A program made the position numbers and the translations under genes. The notes beneath the pieces are model-generated. The model did no database searches and had not been told where the DNA came from. It saw only the letters and a program-made list of their open reading frames with translations. This document shows, one piece after another, positions 1-6,624 of a stretch of DNA of 12,509 nt. The DNA comes from Spartobacteria bacterium UBA5019 (GTDB lineage: Bacteria; Verrucomicrobiota; Verrucomicrobiia; Chthoniobacterales; Terrimicrobiaceae). The DNA is taken from assembly GCA_002396485.1 (NCBI GenBank), contig DGXZ01000075.1:1-12509 (forward strand), in the 5' to 3' direction. Position 1 is the stretch's first letter. The number at the start of each line of letters is the position of its first letter.

Positions 1-732
1 TTTGGCATCGCGAGCCCGGAACAAGCACAGCGGGTTTGTGCCAACATGCACATCGCCCCACAGGGGATTCAGTGGATTTGGCCTGTCTATCCACGCTACG
101 TTACATCGGACCCGTACAAGGTCGCCTCGCGCAACAATATTTGGCCCTTTGTGAACGGCTCATGGTCATCGGTTGCTAGCATGTCAGGACGTATGGATCT
201 GTTTGCCCTGGAGTTGAAAAAGGCCGCTGACCGGGCGTGCCGTGACAACCAGTTCGCAGAGCAGTATCACCCCGTTACCGGCGAAATTTATGGTGGTATT
301 CAGGAAGGGAGGACGGGCCGTAAAGGAGCTGGTCTGGCGGCCTTTATCGCGGCACGACTTGGTGGCACCGGAGAGCCAACACCCGAAGCCATCGCGAAAC
401 TCTTTTCCCCTGTGGAAGGAAAAGAAGGGATCAACCTCTGGCAATCCTGCGGGCGAAACACCTTCAGCTCTACTTCATATATTCGCATGGTGCTGCAAGG
501 GCTCTGCGGCATAAAACTGGATACCGACGGCATGACCTTCCAACCGACGGTTCCCAAAGGGATGAGTCCGGTTGTTGTCTATGAATTGCCCTACCGCCAG
601 GCGGAACTGGAAATCCACATCACCGGCGAGGGCCAGAAGGTCATGAAAATGACCATTAACGGCCAGGAGGCAACGAAGATTCCCGCCAATGCTAAAGGGA
701 AACAGATAGTAGAGATCCAGATGGGTAGTTAA
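1..732 (+). CDS. (alpha/alpha)6-barrel glycosidase, C-terminal part (5' end outside window)
   Basis: The reading frame is open from base 1, so the true start lies upstream; the ATG at 46 is internal. The visible 243 residues look like the last third of a six-hairpin glycosidase, in the broad alpha-L-rhamnosidase / glycogen-debranching-like fold. There is an NNIWPFVNGSW segment, similar to the WPWvNGyW motif of these barrels, then FAEQYHPVTGEIYGG, which resembles their E-Y-x-P-x-TGE loop. A later S-T-S-Y-I-R-M-V-L-Q-G-L helix leads into a short beta-rich C-terminal domain (TFQPTVPKG to the end), typical of their closing beta-sandwich. It probably hydrolyses or modifies an oligosaccharide. No signal peptide can be judged because the N-terminus is missing. 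It points toward the type III PKS gene. The exact GH family cannot be assigned from this piece; family-level fold is fairly sure, substrate is not. Confidence 0.65.
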   Translation, partial: FGIASPEQAQRVCANMHIAPQGIQWIWPVYPRYVTSDPYKVASRNNIWPFVNGSWSSVASMSGRMDLFALELKKAADRACRDNQFAEQYHPVTGEIYGGIQEGRTGRKGAGLAAFIAARLGGTGEPTPEAIAKLFSPVEGKEGINLWQSCGRNTFSSTSYIRMVLQGLCGIKLDTDGMTFQPTVPKGMSPVVVYELPYRQAELEIHITGEGQKVMKMTINGQEATKIPANAKGKQIVEIQMGS

Positions 733-1248
733 TTTATAAAAATATGCAGTTTGAAACAATATCAAAGCATTTTATTCTACGTAATTTAAAATAATAAATC
801 ACAAATCAGCTCGCAAGCCGAGCGTGATATGAAATCAACCACCTTGGATCGGTTCCTGCGCATTTTTCCCGCTTCGTAGGGAACTCTTCAGTGCCCCGTG
901 GCAATTTTTTCGATTCGGCAAGGTGTCGGGAGCTGTTTTTGATTGTCTGAGTGCGTCAGGCTTCCTTCGGAGTCTTTCGATCCGATTCCAACGAACATTC
1001 CAGAAATTTTTCCATGGACTCCCGTCACCGGCCACTGGTGCGCTTTCAAAACAAACTTGCAGGACATATTCAAAGCGCCCGTCAGCCTCGCCCCTCGTGC
1101 GCTACGGGCAAAGCTGCGACCGGGAACGCCGCCAACTCCGCATCGCCAAAGCCAAAGCCGCCGAGTCCATACAGCCGTGGCCCGAAAAAAATCGGTCTGC
1201 CTGTATTTATCGGCCTCTCCGGTGGATAAGAAGTCAGTTTCGTGTCCT
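733..1248. other. Gene-less convergent intergenic region with AT-rich start and weak hairpin
   Basis: This is the space between the end of the glycosidase (+) and the end of the type III PKS (-), so transcription converges here. Bases 733-805 are strikingly AT-rich. A small hairpin follows: stem gctcg (809-813) pairs with cgagc (819-823) around a 5-base loop, without a clean T-tract, so it is only a weak terminator candidate. The rest, about 830-1248, is GC-rich and open in several frames on both strands, but none of the translations shows a domain I recognise. A methyltransferase often follows a type III PKS; I looked for one here and could not see it. Confidence 0.4.
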
Positions 1249-2271
1249 TCAACGCGTGAGCTCGCCACAGTGGGCGGCAAATCCCGCTCCAAAGGCGGTA
1301 AGCCAGAGGTTTTCGCTCCCAGGGCTGCTCGCGAGGGAATGCTCGAGTGCGGCGAGAACGCTTGGGCTGCTGATGTTGCCGTATTGGCGAAGAACCTCCC
1401 GTGTGGCGCACAGCTTTTGCGAGGGAATCGCGCACTCGATGGCTTCGATGACATCGCGTCCACCGGTGTGGGCGATGAGCTGATCCGGCGTGCTCGAGCG
1501 CATTTCGAAAAGCTCGGCGACCGCTTCAGCCGCAAGTGCGGGAACAGCGCGATGGAGTTGGTTTTTGAGTCGCCCCCCGGCATTGACGAAACGAATTTTT
1601 TCACGGTGTTCGGGTTTGTGGATGGTCCGGAAATTCTGGAAACGGAATAAGCCGCCTTGGTTTTCGCCCCTCCAGATGGCCGCAGCTGCTCCATCGCCAA
1701 AGAGACACAGACTGATGAGCACGCCAGGTTCGTCATTCAGGTAAAAAGCGGCGGAGGAAATTTCCACGGCTACTGTGGCCACGATGGCTTGGGGATTCGC
1801 GGCGAGGAGACCGCGCGCGGATTCGAGAAGAGGCAAGGCGGCGCCGCAGCCGAGGCCGAGCAGGTCTTGGAGAAAAGCATTCGGGCGGATTCCGAGGTTT
1901 TCTGAAATATAGCTGCTCAGGCCCGGACAAAGATAGCCGGTGCAGGTGCAGACCAACAGCGCATCGATGCCGGAGGGCTTGAGCGAGGCAAGATCGCAGG
2001 CTTTGAGAAGCGCCTCCGAGGCGAGTCGTGGCGCGTGCTCTTCAAAGTGCCGATGCAGAGCGCCAGCATCGAAGCCGAAGGTCTTTCGCAAATCCGGATC
2101 GCAAAACCGGCGGGTTTCGATGCCGGAATCTCCAGTGAGAACTTTTTGGAGAAGCTCTCTGGAGCGCCCTCGCAAGCCATCCATCGCGCCTGAGTCGTGT
2201 AGGATTTGCAAGCATTCGGCCTGTGTGAAGGAGTGCGGAGGGAAAGCTGTCGAAAGGGATTGGAGATACAT
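1249..2271 (-). CDS. Type III polyketide synthase (chalcone/stilbene synthase-like)
   Basis: A 340-residue homodimeric-type ketosynthase that would condense an acyl-CoA starter with malonyl-CoA units, releasing an alkylpyrone, resorcinol or phenolic product. The full catalytic triad is visible: Cys142 in LLGLGCGAA, His268 in LIAHTGGRDVI (compare the plant WIAHPGG motif), and Asn299 in YGNISSPSVL (compare YGNMSSA). The FGDGAAA motif (about residues 191-197) and the C-terminal AFGAGFAA (GFGPG-loop position) also fit. Length is close to the bacterial family norm of about 350. The start chosen is the ATG at 2271, giving MYLQSLSTAFPP; the open frame runs further upstream but only across the C-terminal codons of the preceding gene. 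That gene's TGA shares one base with this ATG (TGATG), indicating translational coupling to the FAD oxidoreductase. The gene appears intact, although its upstream partner is broken by an IS. Starter unit and product cannot be deduced. Confidence 0.93.
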   Translation of the reverse strand: MYLQSLSTAFPPHSFTQAECLQILHDSGAMDGLRGRSRELLQKVLTGDSGIETRRFCDPDLRKTFGFDAGALHRHFEEHAPRLASEALLKACDLASLKPSGIDALLVCTCTGYLCPGLSSYISENLGIRPNAFLQDLLGLGCGAALPLLESARGLLAANPQAIVATVAVEISSAAFYLNDEPGVLISLCLFGDGAAAAIWRGENQGGLFRFQNFRTIHKPEHREKIRFVNAGGRLKNQLHRAVPALAAEAVAELFEMRSSTPDQLIAHTGGRDVIEAIECAIPSQKLCATREVLRQYGNISSPSVLAALEHSLASSPGSENLWLTAFGAGFAAHCGELTR

Positions 2272-3011
2272 CAGCGGACGAGGTGGAGAAGGGTTTGAAC
2301 AGGCACCATGTTCCTGCGGGCAAGGGTGCGGGTGATTCGCAATGCGGCCCGATTCATTAAAAGATGGTGGAGGATGGTGGCGGCTGTGAGGCGTCGTTTG
2401 AAGCGGGAGGCCTGGCTGGCGGTGGCGGTCTCTGCTGCTTCCAGCCACGATTTGCGGCCGGCGGCGTAGTCCAGTGCCGGTTGTAGCGCGCACTCGGCGG
2501 ACTCAAACGCCATGCTCATCCCGTTTCCTGTAAAAGGCGGGATCATGCTGGCCGCATCGCCGATGCTGAAGGCGGGGCCTGTCTGTAGACCGGTTTGAAA
2601 TCCAGCGACACCGCAGAAGCTCGATTCATCCAAGTCGGCCGCCTCCAACCGGTCTGCGAGCGCATGAAGTGAAGACTCCCGAAGCATCGTGAGGAGCAGG
2701 GCGCTTCCTTTGACTCCACGGGCGAGACGGGCCCTGAAGAGCCCGCAGAGATTCACCATGCCGTCTTCGATCTTTGCGAGGCCGATATAGCCGCCGGGCG
2801 AGGTGAACATTTCCAGATCATGCGTGAGCGGCAGCTTGCGGGCATGGCATTTCAGGCCCAGCCAAGGCGATGGCTGGCGAGGCCTGCCGGCCGCCCAGAT
2901 GACGCCGGAAGCCGGTGCGATGCGGGAGTTGGTGACGAGGCCGCCGCCGAGCGAAACGAATTGCCGCTGCAGGTGATCGTCGAGCTTCCAACGCGAAATT
3001 CCGCGGCCGGG
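2271..3011 (-). pseudogene. FAD-dependent oxidoreductase, 3' part (gene split by ISAs1 element)
   Basis: C-terminal 243 native residues of a geranylgeranyl-reductase/halogenase-like flavoprotein. The diagnostic second FAD motif is present: GDAASMIPPFTGNGMSMA, matching the GDA-x(4)-P-x-x-G-x-G pattern that binds the FAD ribityl chain. The stretch from GISRWKLDDHLQRQF to TSPGGYIGLAK is the substrate-domain part. The N-terminal half lies at 5107-5433, on the other side of the insertion. Joining them at the duplicated target gives a protein of about 352 residues, normal for the family. Its role is probably redox tailoring (reduction, hydroxylation or halogenation) of the type III PKS product, because it is the coupled upstream gene (TGATG overlap). 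An ATG at 3018-3020, contributed by the IS terminal repeat, is in frame with this half, so a truncated protein lacking the Rossmann domain could be made, but it should not bind FAD properly. Confidence 0.88.
3003..3011. repeat. Target site duplication, left copy (gcggccggg)
   Basis: The 9 bases gcggccggg directly precede the left IS end and recur at 5107-5115 directly after the right end. The next base, c, also matches, so 9 or 10 bp are possible. Both sizes agree with the 8-10 bp duplications known for ISAs1-family insertions. The empty site survives in copy B at about 6842-6850, where it reads gcgaccggg. Confidence 0.9.
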
Positions 3012-3029
3012 CAGAGCCATTTCACCTGA
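3012..3029 (+). repeat. IS terminal inverted repeat, left
   Basis: cagagccatttcacctga matches the reverse complement of 5089-5106 at 17 of 18 positions. On the minus strand it provides an ATG (3018-3020) in frame with the 3' half of the interrupted oxidoreductase gene. Confidence 0.88.
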
Positions 3030-3211
3030 TTTGGCTATGGACTTTTAAACCGCACTCGTGCGGCAGGATTTTTTCCCAGCTCTTTTTGGGATGGCGTGCC
3101 GGGGTGCGTGGAGGAGTTGCATCCGGCGCCAAGGTGTTTGGAAAGCGGGCCGTTCGGGATCGATGTGGGATTTTTTACATCATAAGTTCATTCGAATGAC
3201 GAAACGCTTTT

Positions 3212-3694
3212 TCATCTCAGGATGTGGCGGAGGGCTTCACTGCCCTTCATAGAGCGCCGCCAGGAAGGCAGGGACGGAGCTTTGGCTTTCTCTTGAACAC
3301 GGAGCCGGTTGTAGAGGCCAATGGCGAGGTTGCGCAAATTGACCATGTTGCGGGCGGCATTCGGATTTGCGACGTGGCAGGCGTCTTCGCCCATGCTCAC
3401 ATCGCGCACGCGGTGGATTCCGTTCTCAATCGCGTCCCAGTGGCCGACGATGGCATCGAGGAGTTCGTCATCGCTGGCTTCGGCCTTGGTGCGACTGCTC
3501 ACATAGTAGGCGATTTCGGTTTCAGGCTTTTGTTTTAACTTGGGGAGGGTGAGGTCGATGGTGGTGCGATTGACAGCGATGACGCGCCAACACCCGGTGA
3601 GCCCGATGTCCTCTGGTGTGGTGGCGAGGGTTTTGATGCGGCGGCGCACAAGTTTGCCGTGGCCTTTGTTCCACGGGGCATCACTCTCGGGCGG
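3212..3694 (-). CDS. ISAs1 transposase, C-terminal part (shifted frame)
   Basis: Carries the last part of the DDE catalytic core. The motif GHWDAIENGIHRVRDVSM (numbering the open frame from its first codon at 3727, E101) corresponds to the HW-x-IEN-x-x-HW-x-x-DV signature of ISAs1/H-repeat transposases and supplies the catalytic glutamate. It is followed by EDACHVANPNAARNMVNLRNLAIGL, a normal C-terminal helix region. It has no start of its own: the open frame begins inside the upstream coding region, and the frame that makes sense begins just after the T9 run at 3695-3703. A +1 (equivalently -2) shift there fuses it to the 446-residue product, restoring D337, D398 and E in one protein of about 600 residues. 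The split could be programmed slippage, inactivating mutation or a homopolymer sequencing error. Confidence 0.82.
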   Translation of the reverse strand, partial: PPESDAPWNKGHGKLVRRRIKTLATTPEDIGLTGCWRVIAVNRTTIDLTLPKLKQKPETEIAYYVSSRTKAEASDDELLDAIVGHWDAIENGIHRVRDVSMGEDACHVANPNAARNMVNLRNLAIGLYNRLRVQEKAKAPSLPSWRRSMKGSEALRHILR

Positions 3695-5021
3695 AAAAAA
3701 AAACGCTCGCGAGTTTGGTGGTGGCACGCTCGAGGACGCCGCTCTGGTTGCCTTTGAGCCCGAAAATATAATCGGCTCCGTGGTCCTGGGTGATGAGGCG
3801 GGCGGTTTCCTGTTGGCAATGCATGGCGTCGGCGGTCAGGAGCGAACCCTCGATCGACAGGCCTGCGAGCAGGGGTTTGATGGCGGGGATTTCGTTGCTT
3901 TTCTCCGCAATTGGCACGGAGCGCAGGGTGGCGCGCAAATGGTGGGTGACGACGGAAAGCAGGGCGAGGGGCTTGCCGTCCTCGCGTCCCGTTCCGCGCA
4001 GGACCTTGCCGTCGACGGCAAGTCGCTGGAGTTGGGCGATGTCCTGTTCGAGGAGCCATCGGGCGATAATGGCTTCCATATGGGCCGGGTCGATGAGGCG
4101 CAGCACGCGGTAAAAGGTTGAGTCGCTGGGAACAGTGTGGCGCTTGGTTTTCCGGTCGTAGTGGCAACGCAGTGCGCGGAGTTGGGGTTTGGTGAGGCGC
4201 TTGCAGACATCCTCGAAGCCTTGGTAGCTGCCGGCCCCCAGGAGCGTGGCCACGGCAGCGCAGGCCAGTGTGCTGGCTGCTCGATGGTGAAGGCCGTGTC
4301 CCCGGCGAGGGTCTTCAAGGGCGCGGAAGCGTTCGTAGAGGCTTCCTAGCTCTCCGGCTTTCAACGGGCAGGGACCGGCAATGTTGGCTTCGTGCTCTTG
4401 GAGGGCGGCCGGGAGGCGGGGACGGCATAGAGTTTTGCGCGCTCCTGGTTCGAGTTCCCGTAGGTAGAGAGCTTTGGGTTGTCCGTGTTCGGTGTAGTAA
4501 TCGCGTGAGTCACGGGAAAATCCGGCGCTCGCTCCGACTTGCTCGAATCCGCAGGCGCGGTAGCAGGTGCCACGGAAGCGGCTTTCGTCCACGAAACTTT
4601 CCACCACCAGTGGGCGCTGTTCCCAGCGCTCCTGCCAATCCTGGGCGACCCGTCGCAGCGCCAAACCCAGGATTTTGGATGCCAGATTGGGATGGCGTTC
4701 GCGCTCGACGAGGAGCAAAAACCGGCTGTTGTTAATGACGAATCCCAGTCGCCGTGCCCGCTGGCGGGGACTCCAGCCCACCCATTTTTCCCGCGGTTTC
4801 AAATGCGGGGCGGCGCCGCTGAAAGTCAGAATTGCCACCCAGTCGCCATCGACCTCGGCGACATAGCGCAGGTGGCGGCCTCCAATTCGTGCGCTTTGGA
4901 GGTAGTGCTCGGTTTCAAGCAATTGATCGAAGCGCTCTCGTTCCTCCTCCTTGATGAGACGAAGACTGACACGGGAAAGAAAACTTTCGGCGACTTCTTG
5001 GATTTTCATTCCCATGCTCAT
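3681..5021 (-). CDS. DruA/DUF4338-like domain fused to ISAs1 transposase (N-terminal and core part)
   Basis: 446-residue product with two parts. Residues about 15-195 resemble DUF4338, the family of the Druantia anti-phage protein DruA. The characteristic run includes GRHLRYVAEVDGDWVAIL, KWVGWSPRQRARRLGFVINN, RFLLL, HPNLASKILGLALRR, DW-x(6)-RPLVVESFVD and RFRGTCYRA. Residues about 215-310 are the ISAs1 N-terminal domain (LYERFRALEDPRRGHG, then GSYQGFEDV, VPSDSTFYRVL). The DDE core follows with D337 in LAVDGKVLRG and D398 in LLTADAMHCQQ. The third acidic residue lies in the shifted frame downstream (3212-3694); in this frame translation stops at SARE shortly after the T9 run. ISAs1 transposases are usually about 370-400 residues, so the N-terminal domain is an addition. 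It may assist DNA binding or target choice, but that is inference. The start at 5021 leaves 85 bp to the IS end. Confidence 0.87.
   Translation of the reverse strand: MSMGMKIQEVAESFLSRVSLRLIKEEERERFDQLLETEHYLQSARIGGRHLRYVAEVDGDWVAILTFSGAAPHLKPREKWVGWSPRQRARRLGFVINNSRFLLLVERERHPNLASKILGLALRRVAQDWQERWEQRPLVVESFVDESRFRGTCYRACGFEQVGASAGFSRDSRDYYTEHGQPKALYLRELEPGARKTLCRPRLPAALQEHEANIAGPCPLKAGELGSLYERFRALEDPRRGHGLHHRAASTLACAAVATLLGAGSYQGFEDVCKRLTKPQLRALRCHYDRKTKRHTVPSDSTFYRVLRLIDPAHMEAIIARWLLEQDIAQLQRLAVDGKVLRGTGREDGKPLALLSVVTHHLRATLRSVPIAEKSNEIPAIKPLLAGLSIEGSLLTADAMHCQQETARLITQDHGADYIFGLKGNQSGVLERATTKLASVFFSARE
3695..3703 (-). other. T9 run: frameshift point in the transposase gene
   Basis: Nine consecutive A on the plus strand, T9 in the coding strand. 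In the upstream frame it reads GTT TTT TTT TCC and soon reaches TGA. In the frame that carries the catalytic Glu it reads TTT TTT TTT CCG CCC. A net +1/-2 change of register is needed. Runs of this length are known to support transcriptional slippage in some IS elements; they are also common indel and sequencing-error sites. Confidence 0.7.
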
Positions 5022-5088
5022 GCCAAAAGGGAATGGAGTTGTCTAACTATTTTTCACTCCTCCAAGACACAGGGCGCATGAAGGATTT

Positions 5089-5106
5089 TCAGGTGAAATG
5101 TCTCTG
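5089..5106 (-). repeat. IS terminal inverted repeat, right
   Basis: Reverse complement is cagagacatttcacctga, matching the left end (3012-3029) at 17 of 18 positions. It is followed directly by the target duplication gcggccggg at 5107-5115. Confidence 0.88.
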
Positions 5107-5115
5107 GCGGCCGGG
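5107..5115. repeat. Target site duplication, right copy (gcggccggg)
   Basis: Identical to 3003-3011 on the far side of the IS. In the empty site of copy B this sequence occurs once. Confidence 0.9.
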
Positions 5116-5433
5116 CGCCTGCATTTCCGCGAGCTGTCCCTCCGAGTCACTCCACGAAGCGCTTTGCAAGCGCGTCGCATCGTTCAGGCAATCGGCGATT
5201 CCAAGATTAGCCAGCGTTTCACGACCCACGCCGCTGATGAATTCGCCACACACTCGGTGCCTCGGATACGCCGATGCCTCGTGCAGAGTCACCGCCACTC
5301 CACGGGATTGCAGTGCGATGCCCAAGGACAGCCCGGCAAGTCCGCCGCCGGCAATGGTGATTGGGTTTTTCAACAGCCCGAGGCTACCAGTCTCAACGCC
5401 TCGCGCTAGTGCGATGATTTCCGTATGGCCCAT
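5107..5433 (-). pseudogene. FAD-dependent oxidoreductase, 5' part (gene split by ISAs1 element)
   Basis: N-terminal about 109 residues of the flavoprotein whose 3' half is at 2271-3011. The dinucleotide-binding motif is plain: ITIAGGGLAGLSLGIALQSR, a GxGxxG-type Rossmann turn with the first G at a GGG variant, followed by VTLHEA, whose acidic residue would bind the FAD ribose. The next motif, YPRHRVCGEFISG, is typical of geranylgeranyl-reductase-like flavoproteins. The frame then runs into the IS and stops after five foreign residues (QRHFT) at 5089. I chose the ATG at 5433 (MGHTEIIALARG); the frame is open to an ATG at 5481, which would add 16 residues without domain character. The gene is transcribed away from the HsdR relic and would head the PKS operon. 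With the IS in place, any promoter here is separated from the PKS by 2.1 kb. Confidence 0.88.
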
Positions 5434-5623
5434 TTTTTCGAATCCATGCCGAGGAGTTGAGAACGTGGGAAAAAATCTCATCCCCAGCCGATTCCCGAGC
5501 GACCTTGTTAGGCTTCCGACGACATGATCGCCAAAATCCTACGCCTCATCCAGTCGACACCGCCTGCCTCCGCCCGCAGCGCCTTTTCTAGAGCCATTCT
5601 GCGAAGAAAGAGAAGTTCTGCTG
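5434..5623. other. Intergenic region of unit A upstream of the oxidoreductase gene
   Basis: Presumed promoter region of the FAD oxidoreductase/PKS operon on the minus strand and 5' flank of the HsdR relic on the plus strand. It is nearly the same as 7169-7359 in unit B. A plus-strand ATG at 5524 opens a short frame without recognisable content. No convincing -35/-10 pair could be fixed. Confidence 0.35.
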
Positions 5624-5728
5624 CGTGCCGAAAAATCAGAGATCATCGACATCCCCGCAGTGGCCTAGATCAAGAGTCCCGACATATCCATTCTCAGCGA
5701 TGAGTTCCTGCTGGAAGTGGAGGGCCTG
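5624..5728 (+). pseudogene. HsdR (type I restriction subunit) C-terminal relic, copy A
   Basis: Translation in one frame gives RAEKSEIIDIPAVA, an in-frame TAG (5666-5668), then IKSPDISILSDEFLLEVEGL. This matches the region of type I restriction R subunits that typically reads VDIFAAAG-L-KKPDISILSDEFLAEVRGM. Only about 35 codons remain and neither side continues the family sequence. It is a dead fragment, not a working gene. The same relic with the same TAG occurs in unit B, so it was already broken before the duplication. The family match is from memory of the motif, not from a search. Confidence 0.6.
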
Positions 5729-5787
5729 ACAATCGCCTCTGCTGCACGAAACAACGATTGATGAAGAACTCGCCCGATAAGGCTTTC

Positions 5788-6330
5788 TTATTTGCTAGAA
5801 GCCCCGCGGAGGGTAATGCCGAAGTTCCCGGCATCCTCATGCACCTCTACGATTATTTTGCTCACGTTGCGCACCATGGGCTGAAAAGTTATGATGGCAT
5901 TGTCTTCTGCGCTGCGCGATGCGAAATCCACACTATCCATTTTATGCGTCGCAAATGAATCCATGGGGGTTCCGTCCCGGTTGGTAGTGGTAATGTCCCC
6001 ACCAGAATCGATAATGTCGCCGCTTGCTGTATAAAATCTGATGCGACCCTTGGAAGTCCGGTTGAGAGCTTGAAGAATGACTTGGGTAATGTCGACCGGT
6101 TTCTCAAATGCAAAAGTGACATCGTGACGGGAGAAGTTTCTTACGGCAAGGCTGACGGCCCTCGTTTCCATGATCGGTTGACTCGCTTCCCATGTCATCG
6201 GAACACGGTTGAAAGTTCCTTTGCCAGAGGTTCCCCCCTCCTGTTCCTCGAATTGCGCGGCAACGTCCGCGTGTGCCAATCCACATGCGAAGATGATCAA
6301 GGAGGAGATGGTGGCTATTTGTTTTTTCAT
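5788..6330 (-). CDS. Secreted protein of unknown function, copy A (diverged paralogue)
   Basis: 180 residues from the ATG at 6330; a GTG four codons upstream (6342) would give 184. The N-terminus is a classical Sec signal peptide: KK charge, hydrophobic core ISSLIIFACGLA, and an AHA-D cleavage site, so the mature protein begins with DVAA. IFAC is a poor lipobox, so a lipoprotein is less likely. The mature part has alternating hydrophobic stretches (DVTFAFEKPVDITQVIL, GRIRFY, VSKIIVEVHEDAGNFGI), suggesting an all-beta domain, but I recognise no family. The signal peptide is identical to that of copy B (7525-8067), yet the mature parts are only about 53% identical by hand alignment (82 of 155). 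No clear Shine-Dalgarno sequence precedes either start. The gene faces the HsdR relic tail to tail and has its own long upstream region, so it is probably monocistronic. Confidence 0.75.
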   Translation of the reverse strand: MKKQIATISSLIIFACGLAHADVAAQFEEQEGGTSGKGTFNRVPMTWEASQPIMETRAVSLAVRNFSRHDVTFAFEKPVDITQVILQALNRTSKGRIRFYTASGDIIDSGGDITTTNRDGTPMDSFATHKMDSVDFASRSAEDNAIITFQPMVRNVSKIIVEVHEDAGNFGITLRGASSK

Positions 6331-6624
6331 TTTGTTATTCACGGTTGTTTAGAGGTGATTGAGTTTTTTGTATGGGGCTGGCGCATGTTGGTTTTTGGCA
6401 TATCGCGAGCGAGAATCAGGAAACAGAATATTTACTATCATGGGACGTAGCTGGCATCAAGAAAACACAATGTGCTTTTGCGGACAAACAATATGCGTAA
6501 AGAGACGTGTTCATGTGAGTTTATGGGCTTTTGACGTGTCAGCTCCGCAAAAATTCGAAGCGTATCAGGCCTTGCAGACATTTCTGAGTTCCTCGACTTA
6601 CTTGCGAGTGCACATGGACGTCCC
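6331..6624 (-). promoter_or_regulatory. Upstream region of secreted-protein gene, copy A
   Basis: About 290 bp without a convincing gene, upstream of the secreted-protein gene on the minus strand. It is conserved in unit B (8068-8359) at roughly 90% by eye, with differences concentrated in the distal part (about 6508-6610). It should contain the promoter. I could not fix a -35/-10 pair with confidence. The plus-strand frame from 6359 through this region is a shadow. Confidence 0.4.

Larger units (their letters stand above)
3012..5106 (-). mobile_element. ISAs1-family insertion sequence (2095 bp) with DruA-like/transposase gene
   Basis: Complete insertion sequence inside the FAD oxidoreductase gene. 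Left end 3012-3029 is cagagccatttcacctga and the inverted right end 5089-5106 reads cagagacatttcacctga, 17 of 18 matches. It is flanked by a 9-bp target duplication (3003-3011 and 5107-5115), and comparison with the uninterrupted copy B confirms the boundaries. The transposase lies on the minus strand and starts 85 bp inside the right end. The element is longer than a typical ISAs1 (about 1.2-1.5 kb) because its gene carries an extra N-terminal DruA/DUF4338-like domain. About 180 bp between the transposase stop and the left repeat (3030-3211) hold no gene I recognise. The transposase frame is broken at a T9 run, so activity in cis depends on frameshifting or slippage. Confidence 0.9.
2786..6624. 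repeat. Tandem duplication, unit A (left copy, interrupted by the IS)
   Basis: Left copy of a direct tandem repeat. It starts at tatagccgccggg inside the FAD oxidoreductase gene and ends at catggacgtccc (6613-6624). Without the IS and one copy of the 9-bp target duplication its length is 226 + 1518 - 9 = 1735 bp, the same as unit B. Order along +: part of the oxidoreductase gene (-), HsdR relic (+), secreted-protein gene (-), about 280 bp of upstream region. Over the 226 bp at 2786-3011 I count only four differences from unit B (about 98% identity). Confidence 0.9.

Noticed and set aside
943..1650. Long plus-strand open frame (235 codons) opposite the PKS gene
   Set aside because: It lies antisense to the well-supported PKS, and its translation has no domain character; it is a mirror of GC-rich codon use.
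888..1736. 282-codon minus-strand frame overlapping the PKS 3' half
   Set aside because: Different frame from the PKS, rich in Ser/Arg/Pro, no recognisable motif. I considered whether its end (888-1248) is a methyltransferase; nothing fits.
2272..2493. N-terminal extension of the PKS by 74 residues
   Set aside because: The extension is encoded by the C-terminal codons of the oxidoreductase in another frame; the ATG at 2271 matches the family start and forms a TGATG overlap.
3540..4121. 193-codon plus-strand frame in the IS
   Set aside because: Antisense to the transposase DDE region; no independent features, so not treated as a passenger gene.
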